This document shows positions 12,601-22,380 of a DNA stretch of 64,000 bases, piece after piece. The stretch spans positions 131,828,337 to 131,892,336 of the forward strand of contig NW_026947485.1 of the NCBI RefSeq assembly GCF_034190915.1. Reading direction: 5' to 3'. Numbering within the stretch: position 1 is the first letter of the stretch; every line of letters begins with the position of its first letter. The translations under genes and the position numbers were made by a program. This DNA is from Cavia porcellus (lineage: Eukaryota; Chordata; Mammalia; Rodentia; Caviidae). The notes beneath the pieces are model-generated. The model saw nothing but the letters and a program-made list of their open reading frames with translations, ran no database searches and had not been told where the DNA came from.

Positions 12601-12689
12601 TACTACTTCATTTCTTAAAGAACAAGGGATCCAGAAACCATTTAGCAGTGCTCCATTACACTCAAAATGAAACTATGAAGCTGACTCTA

Positions 12690-12775
12690 TAGGGTTAGGA
12701 GCCTAACTCAGCAGTAGACCACACGCCATCCCCAGATTCTATCTCCAGCGCTGCAATAACAAACAACAACAAAAC
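12690..12775 (+). mobile_element. Diverged ID-type SINE
   Basis: A + strand tRNA-like head (taactcagcagtagaccac) is followed by tctccagcgctgcaat and a CAACAA-rich tail. The order matches the ID-type SINEs elsewhere in the window, but divergence is high. Confidence 0.5.
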
Positions 12776-13162
12776 AAGCCTGGAGGTTATTTCCACTCTG
12801 TTTCATTTCTGAAAACCCTAAGTAATGCAGTAAATGATTAATGGCACTGGAAATACTCTTTCACACCACAGGAACACATATTATTTCATTGTAGGAGCTG
12901 GTAAAATCACTTTTTAAAATTTTTAGAAACTCTATCCTTGGTCAGCACCATAATAATATGTCGAGTTGTTGTTTTAGCAGTGAACTAAGTACTTACACAG
13001 GGGTCCACGTACTGTATTACTGGCTCATTTTAGGTGTTTCAGTGGTTAGTTACTGGGAGCTCTGCAATGCTTAAGTGAGTCTGGGGATTTCTAATCTTTC
13101 TATTCAATGTTTTTAGGGAAATAGTGTGAGAGCGCTACCTCGGAAGCTCCCTCTGGGACTTC

Positions 13163-13212
13163 CCTTAATAGCTTTTTTTTTTTTTTTTTTTTTTTTTTCC
13201 TTAATAGCTTTT
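13163..13212 (-). mobile_element. Poly(A)-only retrotransposition scar
   Basis: Two perfect 14-base copies of ccttaatagctttt (13163-13176 and 13199-13212) flank a run of T only. A tail with target-site duplications and no body is what an extreme 5'-truncated L1-mediated insertion leaves, with the tail on the - strand. Slippage in a T run would not copy the non-T bases. Confidence 0.75.
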
Positions 13213-14735
13213 CTTTCTTGAGATGCAGAGCCTAGAGAAGAAACAGCAGGCAGCGCTGGAATTTCTGCCTTGACTCTGTGGCCTCACGTTGATGTCCATA
13301 TATTCATTTTACTCCTTTGTGTGTGATCCTTGCAAGGATTCCCCAATGTCAGCTGGGTCCCAAACAGGGAATCCAAGGTCTCTGTCACCCAGGTCTTTCC
13401 CATCTTTTCAGCTTTATCTCTTATCTATGTGCCCTATGCTTTAGCCATCCTAAATTGTCTGCTATTTCCTGAACACTGAATATGCCTCTGCTTCTGCTAC
13501 TTGCTGCATTAGCATGCCGAATAGGAAATAGTTTTCTAACTGACCTATATGTGCTTATGAAAGAACTGGTTATTTCCTCCTAGAATTCTCTGCCTCTGGT
13601 AGAGGCATTAATTTGAGCACATTAGCTCAAGTTCATTGCTGCATCTATTTATTTACTGGTTGACTCCACCACCTGTACTGAGGTTGTGGCTATTTTGCAT
13701 ACATCTTTGGATTTCTAACATATGTATTGTATCAGGAACACAGTAGGCTCTAAATACATTAGATATTTATTGAATGAGTGAATAAACTATATTCAGTGGT
13801 GCAGTAAGCAGAGTCAGGTCAGCCTGTGCTTCTCATAGTCATCATTTCTCAACTGAGGAAAGACTTCCTGTCCTACATATGGAAGAGCTCATAGGAAGAT
13901 TGGCAGCCACTCACAAAATGATATGAGTGCAGTTACAAAAGAGGCAGTGCTTAAACCGTTTCTAGAAGCTGCCAACATAGACCTTCCTATCTCTAAATAT
14001 AATATTACATTTCTGAATCTTAGCATCTTATTAAGTTTCTAATTGTTCTGGACGTTTCAATCCTGAAGTCTACATATTAAATGCACAATATTATACCAAT
14101 ACTTAAATAAATAAGATAAAAATGTGTAAATGAACAGTAATAGTTAAAATATGTAATAAATCAGGTAAACCTCTATTGAGATTACCTTTATGAATTATTT
14201 TTGTTTTATTTATACATGTATTAAATGTTGAAACTTTATTATTTTGATGGCCAAGTTAAACTCTAGGAGTAACTCAGGTTCAGAGACTAGTTACTGTATT
14301 CGTTAGTAATTTTATAGAACAATCTGAGAGGTCTATGATTCTCTTGGGTGCATAATACTTAATGTAAAAATTGACAGAACCAAAGGCATTGAGACTTGTC
14401 TTCCTCCTTAGATCATCACAAATCAAGGGCAAAGTGAGATTATTATTATTGTATGAAAAGAAAAACAATGTTTCTTCCTTAATATCAGATTTAATAGTGA
14501 GAAGATTTGGGATGCATAGAACAAGTAGTGGAGTATTGGAGGTAATTATGTACAAAAGAAAGGAAACAGAAACCTGCAAAAAATGTAATGAGGTCAAAAG
14601 GACAAGGAAACCAGTGGAAGGAAAGTACACAGAGAAAAAAGGGTAGCAAAGATGGAGAGAAGAGCCTAATAATCATTTTCAAAATGTTGGCAACCCTGAT
14701 ATTTTTTGCTACAGTTAATAAAATTTTTACAATTT

Positions 14736-14742
14736 TGTTTAA

Positions 14743-14747
<5 letters not shown>
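14736..14747. repeat. HAL1 target-site duplication, left copy
   Basis: tgtttaactttt here equals 17890-17901. On the element's strand the duplication starts AAAA and is preceded by TT at its 5' end, the TT/AAAA site of the L1 endonuclease. Confidence 0.9.
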
Positions 14748-14770
<23 letters not shown>

Positions 14771-14777
<7 letters not shown>

Positions 14778-16098
14778 ATTAAAGGAGAAAAGAAAAAAAA
14801 AAGCAGGGAAAAGGTACAAGTTATACAGATTTACAGAAAAAAAATGAACCGTAGGAAATCACTAGTTAATGGATTACATATTGTCATCTTAGAAATAATT
14901 GTTCAAGTCACAAAATTAAAGCTTGTAAAGTGGACATTCCATCAATGATACTGCAAACAGTTCTGTTCATTGATCCAATAAAACTCTGTGATATCATTTT
15001 CTATCTTATACACTTAAATATACATGCAGTTATATAGTTTGGAGCACTTTCTTTTCCTCTCTTTTGTACCATGACTATTACACATTTTGGGTTTCATTGC
15101 TCCCACGGTTCTTATTACTTTTTTGGAAGAGAGTAAAACCAAATGTGACATAACAGAACAGAATCGGTCAAGTCAAAAGGGTGGACATAATAGATAATGT
15201 AAAAACATAATACAAGGTTATCAACAATGGTTACCATAATGCCTCCCGCTATCTCTAATAGAATTGCCTATATCGTTAGTTATAATACAATTGAACAAAA
15301 CAGTAAAGAATAAAACCGACAAAACCAGAACATTGGAGACATTGTAGGTCTTCAAAAGTAGATAAAAGTCAACAAGAATGGGCGTCATAATGAATCTCAT
15401 TATCTTTACAGCTGATGCCTAAACTTTCGAACCTGATACTATCCAGCAAAACAGAATAGGGGAACTTCAGTTAAAAACCAGATGGTGAGAGTAATACAGG
15501 GCTTTAAATCAAGGTAATGAAAAGTCAAAGTGGGTTACTATAATATATCCTGCTATTTTTTCCTTTAATTAAAAGGATAAAGATAAAAAAGTAAATAATG
15601 GGGTGGAGATTGAGATAAAAGAGGGCATAACAATGAAACAGCGCAGATCAAAACTTAACCATTTAAGCAGAATAGTGTTTCACCACCAGATAATCCTAAC
15701 CTAAAAGTAGTTACCATATTGTCTCTTTCTTTGAAATCCTTGAGTACAACTTCGTATACTGTAGCATTAAGTATATCAAAACAATGTAAAACCATTCAAG
15801 AGAATGACAGCATTACAGAGTATTTAGAATCGACTAACAGAAAATGAACAATGGTTTCTGTATAATCTCCTTGTCTTTAAAAGGTTTTTGCTTATACTAT
15901 CGTGCATAATAAAATCCAATAAGATACAGCCTATTTAGACCATTGGAGACAGAAGGACAAAAGTTAGATGAGACTTCAAAACAAGATGATACTAAATCAG
16001 TATTACCTATTAAGATGTCATTTTCTCCAAAATAGCTGTTCCTATCATCCAATCTTCTCTGCCTCATTTCTGTTGAGCTCTTTTTCTGTCAGTAGCTG
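14771..16098 (-). other. HAL1 3' region (no ORF2)
   Basis: This ~1.3-kb AT-rich stretch between the ORF1 stop and the poly(A) has no long frame on the element strand, and no reverse transcriptase FADD-type or endonuclease motif was recognised. A polyadenylation signal (AATAAA) sits within ~10 bases of the tail. It serves as the element's 3' UTR. Confidence 0.7.
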
Positions 16099-17151
16099 TC
16101 AGTTTGTCTTCTTCATTTTGTTCTCTGCTCCATTCGTTGTGGCCTCCCCGCCAATATTTCTGGGTTCTTTGTATTTTTCTTTTTTTAGAATATCCTGCAA
16201 TACTCTCTGTAGAGTTGAATTGGTGGTTGCAAATTCCTCCAGTTCCTCTTTATCCTGGAAGCACCTTGTTTTTCCATCAATTTCCAGGGACAGTTGTGCA
16301 GGATATCTCAATCTTGGCTGGAGATTATTATCTTTCAAAGCTTGAATTATTTCCCCCCACGCTCTTCGTGATTTGATGGTTTGTGCAGAGAAATCTGCTG
16401 TAATTCTGATGGGTGTTCCCTTGTAAGTGGTCTGTTTTTTGTCTCTGACAGCTTTTAATATTCTGTTCTTGTATTGAATTTCTGGAATTTTTATTATTAT
16501 ATGCCTGGGTGTTGCTCTGTTTGGGTTGTAGGTAGCTGGGGTCCTGTATGCCTCATACGTCTGAGTATCTTTACCTTTTGCTAAATTAGGAAAATTCTCC
16601 TGGATTATTTCTGTGAGTAGCTTTTGTAGTTCACTTGTTTGTGTCCCTACTTCTTCTTTTATGTTCTTAATCCTTAAGTTATGGATCCTCTTATCATCTT
16701 CTTGTCTTTGTATTATTGCTGTTTGTTTCTTTGTTATTTTTAAGAAGTTTTTCATTTCATTGTCCCATATTACAAGTCTGCCCTCCAGTTCAGATAGTCT
16801 GTCCTTAGTTTCTTTCAAGCTGTTATGCCAGTCTTCGATAGACTTCTTAGTATCTTGGTAGTCCCTTTGAACCTGCTTCACGTATTCTATGCTTTCTCTG
16901 TTTTCTCCATCAAACAATTCTCCCCTTTTTTTCTGTTCTTCCATTCCACCACCTGTTTTTTCTTGGGTGGTACTTAGCATTTCTCTAACTATTCTGCATA
17001 CTTCTAGCTTCAGGTCGTTGATAACTTCATTCCTGAATTGGTCTATGAGGCTCTCTATATGGTGCCTTATGTATATTGGTGCGGTGTCTGCTATTGCCTG
17101 TTTCTCAGAATTGGGGGCTGAGGAGCCTTTCTTGTTGCTGCCTCTTCCCAT
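16099..17151 (-). CDS. L1 ORF1p-type RNA-binding protein of a HAL1 element
   Basis: The 350-residue frame is uninterrupted. ORF1p is a trimeric RNA-binding chaperone of LINE-1 ribonucleoprotein particles. Residues ~1-50 are a basic, polar head. Residues ~60-160 are heptad-rich, as in the ORF1p coiled coil. An RRM-like part follows (IHNLRIKNIKEE near 157, then ENFPNL near 188). The conserved C-terminal domain begins TPRHIIIK near 213 and includes ILKAVRDK, TYKGTPIRI.ADFS and LQPRLRYPA. The end is acidic then basic. Length is near the usual 338-370 residues for mammalian ORF1p. The start, MGRGSNKKG, is basic like known ORF1p N termini. Lack of any stop suggests recent insertion or selection before insertion. 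Expression here is unproven. Confidence 0.92.
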   Translation of the reverse strand: MGRGSNKKGSSAPNSEKQAIADTAPIYIRHHIESLIDQFRNEVINDLKLEVCRIVREMLSTTQEKTGGGMEEQKKRGELFDGENRESIEYVKQVQRDYQDTKKSIEDWHNSLKETKDRLSELEGRLVIWDNEMKNFLKITKKQTAIIQRQEDDKRIHNLRIKNIKEEVGTQTSELQKLLTEIIQENFPNLAKGKDTQTYEAYRTPATYNPNRATPRHIIIKIPEIQYKNRILKAVRDKKQTTYKGTPIRITADFSAQTIKSRRAWGEIIQALKDNNLQPRLRYPAQLSLEIDGKTRCFQDKEELEEFATTNSTLQRVLQDILKKEKYKEPRNIGGEATTNGAENKMKKTN

Positions 17152-17889
17152 GCTGCCTCTTCTTCTCTGTTCCTTATATATGCAAGCTTATATAAGAGGC
17201 CCAGCTTCTCTCCCAGTCAGCCACAGCCTGATCGAATTGCGCCAGTTAGGTGTTCCCGCTCACCGCTGCGCACCAGGGAGTTACGGACTGGGCAGCCTAC
17301 GCGTCTCCCCTCCCGGCCACCGTCAGGCTCTGGGATCTGGGTTGGGACAGCCTACCAGGTCCGCCGGCAGCGTCACGCAGGCCAGGCACTTTTCACCAAT
17401 CCCACCCGAGAGGGGGATGTGTGGCTGGAGTCACCACCGCGCCCTGCTCCCGCAGGACTGCTCGGGCCCAGAAAGTCCTCCGCTGGAGTCAAACTGTGGT
17501 AGAGTGTCAGTTTCTCTCACTCACCTCACCACAAGTCAGTGCACGCCTCCCTGCCATTCGCAGATTGCCGTTCTCAGAGCTTCTGCGCGTCTCTCTCCTT
17601 GCCGAGCTGCTGTGGAGGCAGCCAGCCGCCGCGTGGCGGGAAACCCAAATCGCGGCTTACAATGGCGCCGGGGTCGAGCCTCCACACCGAGGCTTTTCTG
17701 TTCCTGTTTTAGCACCAGGACTGCATTCCAAGTTGGTTTCTCTCAGCCCAGTTCGTTCCTGAGTCAGCAGAGCATATCTCCACCTGCTTATGTCTCCTTA
17801 GTCCGCACCATTCCTGGCTTCTGAGTCGAGTCTTTCAGAGAGCCTCCGGTAGTTGCTGTTATCTGTCCGCCATGTTCTCCCGGAAGTCC
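17152..17889 (-). promoter_or_regulatory. HAL1 5' UTR/internal promoter with YY1-like site
   Basis: The element's first 740 bases are GC- and CpG-rich, unlike the surrounding intron. Within ~25 bases of the 5' end the element strand reads aacatggcgg (17867-17876 on +), a match to the YY1 core that positions initiation in L1 5' UTRs. Many CpGs remain. The 311-residue + strand frame at 16889-17824 is a shadow of this sequence. Confidence 0.75.
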
Positions 17890-17901
17890 TGTTTAACTTT
17901 T
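17890..17901. repeat. HAL1 target-site duplication, right copy
   Basis: Perfect 12-base match to 14736-14747. It lies 25 bases before ERAP2 exon 7, so the element landed at the very end of intron 6. Confidence 0.9.
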
Positions 17902-17926
17902 AATAACACTGAGATTTGCCTCCTAG

Positions 17927-18033
17927 TAATTTGGCAATCGATTACAATGATGGAATGGTACTTGGCATAATGAGGGTTTTTCAAACTACATGAACTTATC
18001 TCTCTTAGTGCTACGTATCCAGAGCTGCAATTC
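17927..18033 (+). pseudogene. ERAP2 exon 7 remnant
   Basis: The exon should begin WFGNL; the Trp codon is TAA here (17927-17929), followed by FGN. A deletion removes most of the WWNDIW region, then EGF..YM is readable, with one more base lost before ATYPELQF. The 3' splice site (cctcctag) and donor (ttc|gtaagt at 18034) are kept. Confidence 0.88.
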
Positions 18034-18450
18034 GTAAGTTCACAATTTTGTGTAGCATGCTATATATCCAAAGAATCATAGACTTATAATTGAAATTTTG
18101 AATGAGTGTTATCAGGAAAATTTTGTGCATTTATGAACCTGTGCTGTTTCGGTATCTGAAACAGACCCCAGAATTGGATGAGAAGTTGAATGTTTTTAAA
18201 AAACCATCCACGTAAATCTCTCACCTGAAGGTTTCTGGGCAGACAGTAAACTATCACAATATACAACTACATATACGAGGCAAAGGGGAAATCATCACAG
18301 TCATATACTTCACTTGGCGATGCCTAAGGCTAGTGGGTATTGTGGAAAGTTCTCGGCATTTAGCCTCAGTTGAGTATGTCAGATGGCACACTTCTCTAAA
18401 ATTTCCAAATGGCTGTTGGTTTTCCTAAAATACATCAAGGGATTTCTTAG

Positions 18451-18520
18451 TGTCTGATGACTTCCTAAATCTGCATTTTAAGGTGGTTAACAATGGTCAT
18501 TAGATCTGTTGCATGTACAT
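18451..18520 (+). pseudogene. Possible ERAP2 exon 8 remnant
   Basis: After ttcttag the sequence reads DDFLNLHFKVV, resembling the human start DDYFLNVCFEVI. Similarity fades after ~18515, and the rest of the expected exon, including SSRPIS and the catalytic-Tyr segment SYNK, is not recognisable. Position between exons 7 and 9 supports the call. Confidence 0.5.
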
Positions 18521-18599
18521 TTAGCCCAGGATATATAGACAGACAGAGATTCAAAGTCAGCATCTTTTTATTACTTCCTATGTGCTGAAGCTATAGTTT

Positions 18600-18730
18600 A
18601 ATTTTAAAGCTTCACACATTTTCATTTGTAAAATGCATATAATGCATATCCCTCACAGGGGCGTTGGAAAGTTTGTGAACAACAGTTCCCAGCACACAGT
18701 AAATGTTCACTAAATAGAAACCTTTATTTT
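18600..18730 (+). repeat. MIR SINE fragment
   Basis: cattttcatttgtaaaatgc, then the ggcgttgg segment, and cccagcacacagtaaatgttc follow the MIR 3' half in order. Confidence 0.55.
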
Positions 18731-18822
18731 AATTTTTATACTTAGCACTTGGTACATGATAAACATAAAAGGTAATCATATTACCTTTCCCTTTGTCTCT
18801 TTTTTGTTTTTTTCCCCACCAG

Positions 18823-18953
18823 GAAGTTTGTGTTTTGAATATTCTTAAGAATTTTCTCAGTGAGGAGAAATTCTAGATAAGAATAGTTCATTTCCTAAAG
18901 AAGTTCAGCTATCAAAATGCTAAGAATGATGCTTTGTGGGACAGTCTGTTAAG
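18823..18953 (+). pseudogene. ERAP2 exon 9 remnant
   Basis: The frame reads CVLNILKNFLSEEKF, a TAG stop (18874-18876) in place of Gln, then LKKFSYQNAKND and LWDSL. This is close to human ERAP2. The acceptor (ccccaccag) is present, but the donor after ~18953 lacks GT. Confidence 0.9.
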
Positions 18954-19761
18954 CATAAATCATATGTTGTGTTATGTTTATCATATGTAAGTTATTTACA
19001 TATGTAAGTTATACTGCAATTCTCAAGTCCTGTGTTAGCTGTAAAAAGTTACAGGATAATTTCTACCTGTAAGGTTCAGAGAATGGAGCTCCTTTGATTT
19101 TTCCTGGCACCATATCCCACTGGGATGCCTTTAGGGGATGGCAACAAGGACTCAGTATTTGACCATCCTGTCTTTGGTTCCCCAATTGTGGTTAAACCTA
19201 CGCTTGCATCTCTCTTTCTTTCAAAATACTTAATAACTTTTTAATTCTTGCTCTATAGTCTATGCCAAACATTAAGGTTGGAGTTTGCCCCTCACTTTAT
19301 TACCTAATATACTGCATGAAACTAATCTAAATCATAAAAAATAAAATATTTTTTTAAAAAAGAAACTAATTTTTTCTCACATTAAGAGAGATCCTGCTTC
19401 CTGTGTCTCTGTACCTTTGTTTCCAGTGCCTTTGCTATCTTCTCTCCTTTCTTTTCAACAGCATAGATGCTGTCATCTTGTAAAACCTGGCTGAAATTTT
19501 TGCTGTTCCTTTGAACTACTCAGTCCTTGTTGGTTTGCCTGTCTGCTGAAGGCACTTATGAGCTGCACCATACAATGGAAAATTTTTATTGATTTCTAGT
19601 GGTTCTGTAATAATAATTTGTTTAACATAAAAATACCTCATATTCACTTTTATGATGCTGTGGTTCCTGGCATACTATCGCTCCTATAATAGTGATTAAT
19701 AAAATTATTGATTAAAGAATACATGATCTATTTGTCTTTAGGTTTTCTGTAGTTTTATAAC
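18954..19761. other. ERAP2 intron 9, part left of the betaretrovirus-like insertion
   Basis: AT-rich intron with no identified gene or repeat. Direct repeats of catatgtaagttat occur near 18980-19012. Confidence 0.5.
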
Positions 19762-19767
19762 AGGACA

Positions 19768-20196
19768 TGTCGATGTCGCTCCCGGCCGGCAGGAAGGACA
19801 CACGACAAAGTCTGGCAGTGGACAACCTTTTCTTTTATTTTCTCTCCATACAGCCTGCCCTGGGATCGCTCCCAGCCGAAGCCTCCTCTGGTCCGCTCCC
19901 CGCGGCTCCTTCCGTGCTTCGCTCCGAAGCCTCTACCGGTCCGCTCTCCGCGGCTCCTTCCGGGCTTCTACTTCCCCCCAGGGGTGGCACCAGTATATAT
20001 ACGGATACAGTGTCCAATCATATTAAAGTAAGCAAGGCAAGCTGATTGGCTAACATATTATTGAGCGGGTTGTTTACGCGGTAAGCAGGAAACTAACGTG
20101 CTCGATGGGAGGGGTAATCTAACTCAGGCTTTACTCTTTACCACAGGCCGCATGATCGCTATATGCGGCGGCTCGGCAATGTGGTGGCTCCCAACA
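19768..20196 (-). repeat. Provirus 3' LTR
   Basis: 429 bp with TG...CA ends. On the - strand a TATA-like gtatatatac lies near 19994-20003 and an AATAAA-type signal near 19833-19838. Two ~48-base tandem units (19876-19923 and 19924-19969) lie between them, each with ccgcggctccttccg. The other LTR has the same structure. Confidence 0.93.
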
Positions 20197-20215
20197 TCTC
20201 CCCCTTTTTTATTTT
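20197..20215 (-). promoter_or_regulatory. Provirus polypurine tract
   Basis: Immediately upstream of the 3' LTR the - strand reads aaaaaagggggaga, the purine run that primes plus-strand DNA synthesis. Its position fixes which LTR is 3' and so the orientation. Confidence 0.9.
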
Positions 20216-20960
20216 AAATAAGTCTACGCATCGCAGCCCGTCCTGAATTGAGTGTAGAGGCCTATGCCCTGATAGGAGGCCCACCAAGGGCTCTCGGCGT
20301 CGGCCCGGGTCAGCCGTCCCCGAGTCTGCCGAGGCCCCGAGGCCCTCGTCCTTTTTCCAGGGCCAGGAAGGAACCGGACGGAACCTGGATGCACACAGGC
20401 ATACACTCATGTCGCTCCGCATGATCCCCCCGGGGCGACATTTGGTTTGGGCAAAACCTAGTAATTCAGCGGCTTTCGTGCGGTATGGGGTAGGGCCTGT
20501 CTTAGGTTGAGTCATGCTGGGGAGGCATGCTCTTACCCGTAATTGACTCATCTACCCTGCTATATCATAATTTTTTAGAGGAGGAGTGTGGGAAGCTCAC
20601 CGCCCCTAGACTCGGTCGTAGGCTAGGCGAGCGAGCCATGCATATGCCTGAGGATCTTCTTGTCCATTTCGGGCTACCGCTATTTCTATTCATCTTGTTG
20701 GTTGGTCTGTGATGGATCTCCGGTAGGGCAGGTCTGATCTTCAGTCGAGGGCTTTGTCGCCCGTGTCAGTCTCTCCGGTACCCACAGTGGTTCTCGTCCC
20801 GATTCCTGCAGAAAAACACAAACCGCGCCTCGGTTCCAGCTGATTACCGGATCCGGGCCCATCCATTGTCATGCCATAGATAACCGCGCCTTTGGAGGCA
20901 GGCCTTGGCTTACTCCCCCTTTTTGTTTTTTATTTTTTATTTTTTATTTTTATCTTTTTC
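20216..20960 (-). pseudogene. Remnant 3' internal region of the provirus, possible env-leader exon
   Basis: This GC-rich segment follows the deletion. A good 3' splice site (tgtttttctgcag on the - strand, exon from 20805) precedes a region with a short basic frame that starts MNRNSG. A second frame at 20551-20159 runs to the polypurine tract and matches nothing I recognise. By position it should include the env splice acceptor and a basic leader, where related viruses encode Rec/Rem-type factors. That identity is inferred from place and base composition only. Confidence 0.45.
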
Positions 20961-21068
20961 GTTTTTTTTTTTTTTTTTTTTTTTTTGTTATTGGTACCAG
21001 GGATCGAACTGGCGATTGCCTGCTTACAAGGCAGGCGCTTATGCCGCTAAGCTAAATCCCCAGCCCCC
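20961..21068 (-). mobile_element. ID-type SINE at the gag deletion junction
   Basis: The - strand reads a tRNA-like head (ggggctggggatttagc), an intact B-box-like gttcgatccc and ggtacc, then a poly(A) seen as T at 20962-20986. It is the best-preserved ID SINE in the window. Gag sequence lies on one side and non-gag on the other, and no clear target duplication is visible, so it marks or coincides with the internal deletion. Confidence 0.85.
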
Positions 21069-22199
21069 ATTTCCTCGACCGGCGTTTTTCTCAGCCTGCT
21101 CGGCAGAGAACTCTGTGTACCAGGCTCGCCAATCCAGGTAACTACCCGAGGGCAGACACGCCTTTGCCAGCTGAATCCAGTCCGCGGGGGTGAGGGGCCC
21201 AGAAGACAGGTTCTCCAGCATGGCAATGGTGTAAGGCGCAGTCGGCCCAAAGGTTGTAACTGCATTTTTAAGTTCTCTAATCTGCTTTATCTCAAAAGGC
21301 TCCCATGCATTACGTCCCTGGCCCATAGCTACTTGTACAGGAAATATCCCGTAGGGGCCACTATCTATCCCAGGTGGTGGATGTACCTCATGAGACAAAT
21401 GTCCCCCCTGCCAAAGCCGCCTGTAAAAATACCGACCCGCCGGCGGCGGAGCATAAGACAGCGGCCGTGATTGGGCGGAAAATGGGGGCCCGTGCATCAC
21501 TTCCTGTTCTGGCGAAAGGGGAGGGAGCTCCCACGCGGCTGCCTCGTGGCGAGGGATCGCTTCCGGGAACAGCCCCCAAGGTGGGGCGGAAGGCTTCGCC
21601 TCCCTCTCGCGCCAGGGGGCGCTCAGGAGCTCTCTACTCCTCCGCAGACCAAGTTGAGCGGAGCGCAATTCGCGGCGCAATGCTGGGAAAGAACCCTGCG
21701 ACTCCTTATCGAGCGGCCTATCCTCTTGGCATCTAGGCTCCTTGGTCTCATCGTTGTCTAAGCCTTCCTCGTTCTCGGAGTCAGACGACTCCGAGGCCTG
21801 AGCCCCGTCTTCCTCCTTTATATCTTTGTCTCCTTTGACGGACCCCTCCCGGGAGCTCCCTGACTGGGCCTGTTCGAATGCCCTACGCACTTTAATGAGC
21901 TCTTGAGAACCTTCCCTGCAACCACCCTCGCTCTTCAAGCATGCATATATCATTTCCCACAGTGGCCGAGCGAAGACCGAAGCCCCGCCCTCCCTTTCCG
22001 CTAGAGAAAGATCCCTGCCCAACTTTTCCCACGAGGGCAGGTTTAAGTGCCCTGTGGGCAAGAACCAGGGAGCGAAACTATCAATCTCCTCAAAAAAGCT
22101 CTCCAGCGTTTTGCGTCCCACCTTGAGGTCTCTGGACTTTAAGAGCTTCCGGAGGACCTGTACCAAGGGCTGGGTGTCGTTACTCGGTACGTTACCCAT
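21069..22199 (-). pseudogene. gag: Truncated betaretroviral-type gag (matrix to capsid N-terminus)
   Basis: The frame is open from 22217, but the second Met (22199) gives MGNVPS, an N-myristoylation signal as in retroviral matrix proteins, so 22199 is the likelier start. Residues ~1-100 match betaretroviral matrix in pattern (LLKSR near 20, KTLE.FF near 32, PWF near 44). A long acidic and Pro-rich linker follows, with APPP near 265. The capsid begins around FPVQV and keeps ELK...T.GPTAPYT and LTP.DW. The frame then enters the SINE and ends. The rest of capsid, nucleocapsid, protease and polymerase are gone. Intact reading to this point fits a young copy. Confidence 0.88.
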
Positions 22200-22309
22200 A
22201 TTTAATATGTTACTCACCGCGTGAGGCCCAAAAATCCGCCACTTACGCGTGAGCCTGAGGGGAGTCTAAAAACCCTGTAGGTGCGCGCCACCCAGGGCCC
22301 AGGTTTATC

Positions 22310-22325
22310 CCCTACTCACCTGTCT
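22310..22325 (-). promoter_or_regulatory. Provirus major splice donor
   Basis: The - strand leader between the 5' LTR and gag reads gacag|gtgagtagg, near-perfect for a 5' splice site. With the acceptor at ~20805 it could still produce a spliced, env-leader-type RNA. Confidence 0.65.
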
Positions 22326-22380
22326 CGCAGTGCTGTATCAAGGAACGTTGTCCACTACCACGTCTCGGGGGTGATCAGTT

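Larger units (their letters stand above)
11946..14747. other. ERAP2 intron 6, part left of the HAL1 insertion
   Basis: It holds a MIR-like stretch at 12430-12600, a tRNA-type SINE at 12690-12775, a poly(T)-only insertion at 13163-13212 and a MIR/L2-like tail near 13700-13790. The remainder to the HAL1 target site at 14736 is AT-rich with nothing recognised. Confidence 0.55.
14748..17889 (-). mobile_element. Full-length half-LINE-1 (HAL1-type), ORF1 only
   Basis: A 3.14-kb - strand element runs from a CpG-rich 5' UTR (17152-17889) through an intact L1 ORF1 (16099-17151) and a ~1.33-kb AT-rich 3' region to a 23-base poly(A), seen as T at 14748-14770. AATAAA lies just before the tail. A perfect 12-bp target duplication flanks it. 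No reverse transcriptase or endonuclease motifs of ORF2 were seen in the 3' region. HAL1 elements are known as L1 derivatives that keep ORF1 and lack ORF2, relying on L1 in trans. The intact ORF1 and clean duplication suggest a recent insertion. It could instead be a unique L1 that lost ORF2 by deletion; other copies in the genome would decide. Confidence 0.85.

Noticed and set aside
16889..17824. 311-residue + strand open frame
   Set aside because: It lies antisense to the HAL1 5' UTR and ORF1 start; it is low-complexity Ser/Pro-rich and a shadow of CpG-rich sequence.
19767..20045. 92-residue Ser/Pro/Ala-rich frame, repeated at 22402-22680
   Set aside because: Both lie in the LTRs and come from the tandem GC-rich units; two identical frames are two LTR copies, not genes.
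20961..21060. A functional tRNA gene on the - strand
   Set aside because: It has the tRNA-like head but no proper anticodon arm fold in context and ends in a poly(A) tail; it is a SINE.
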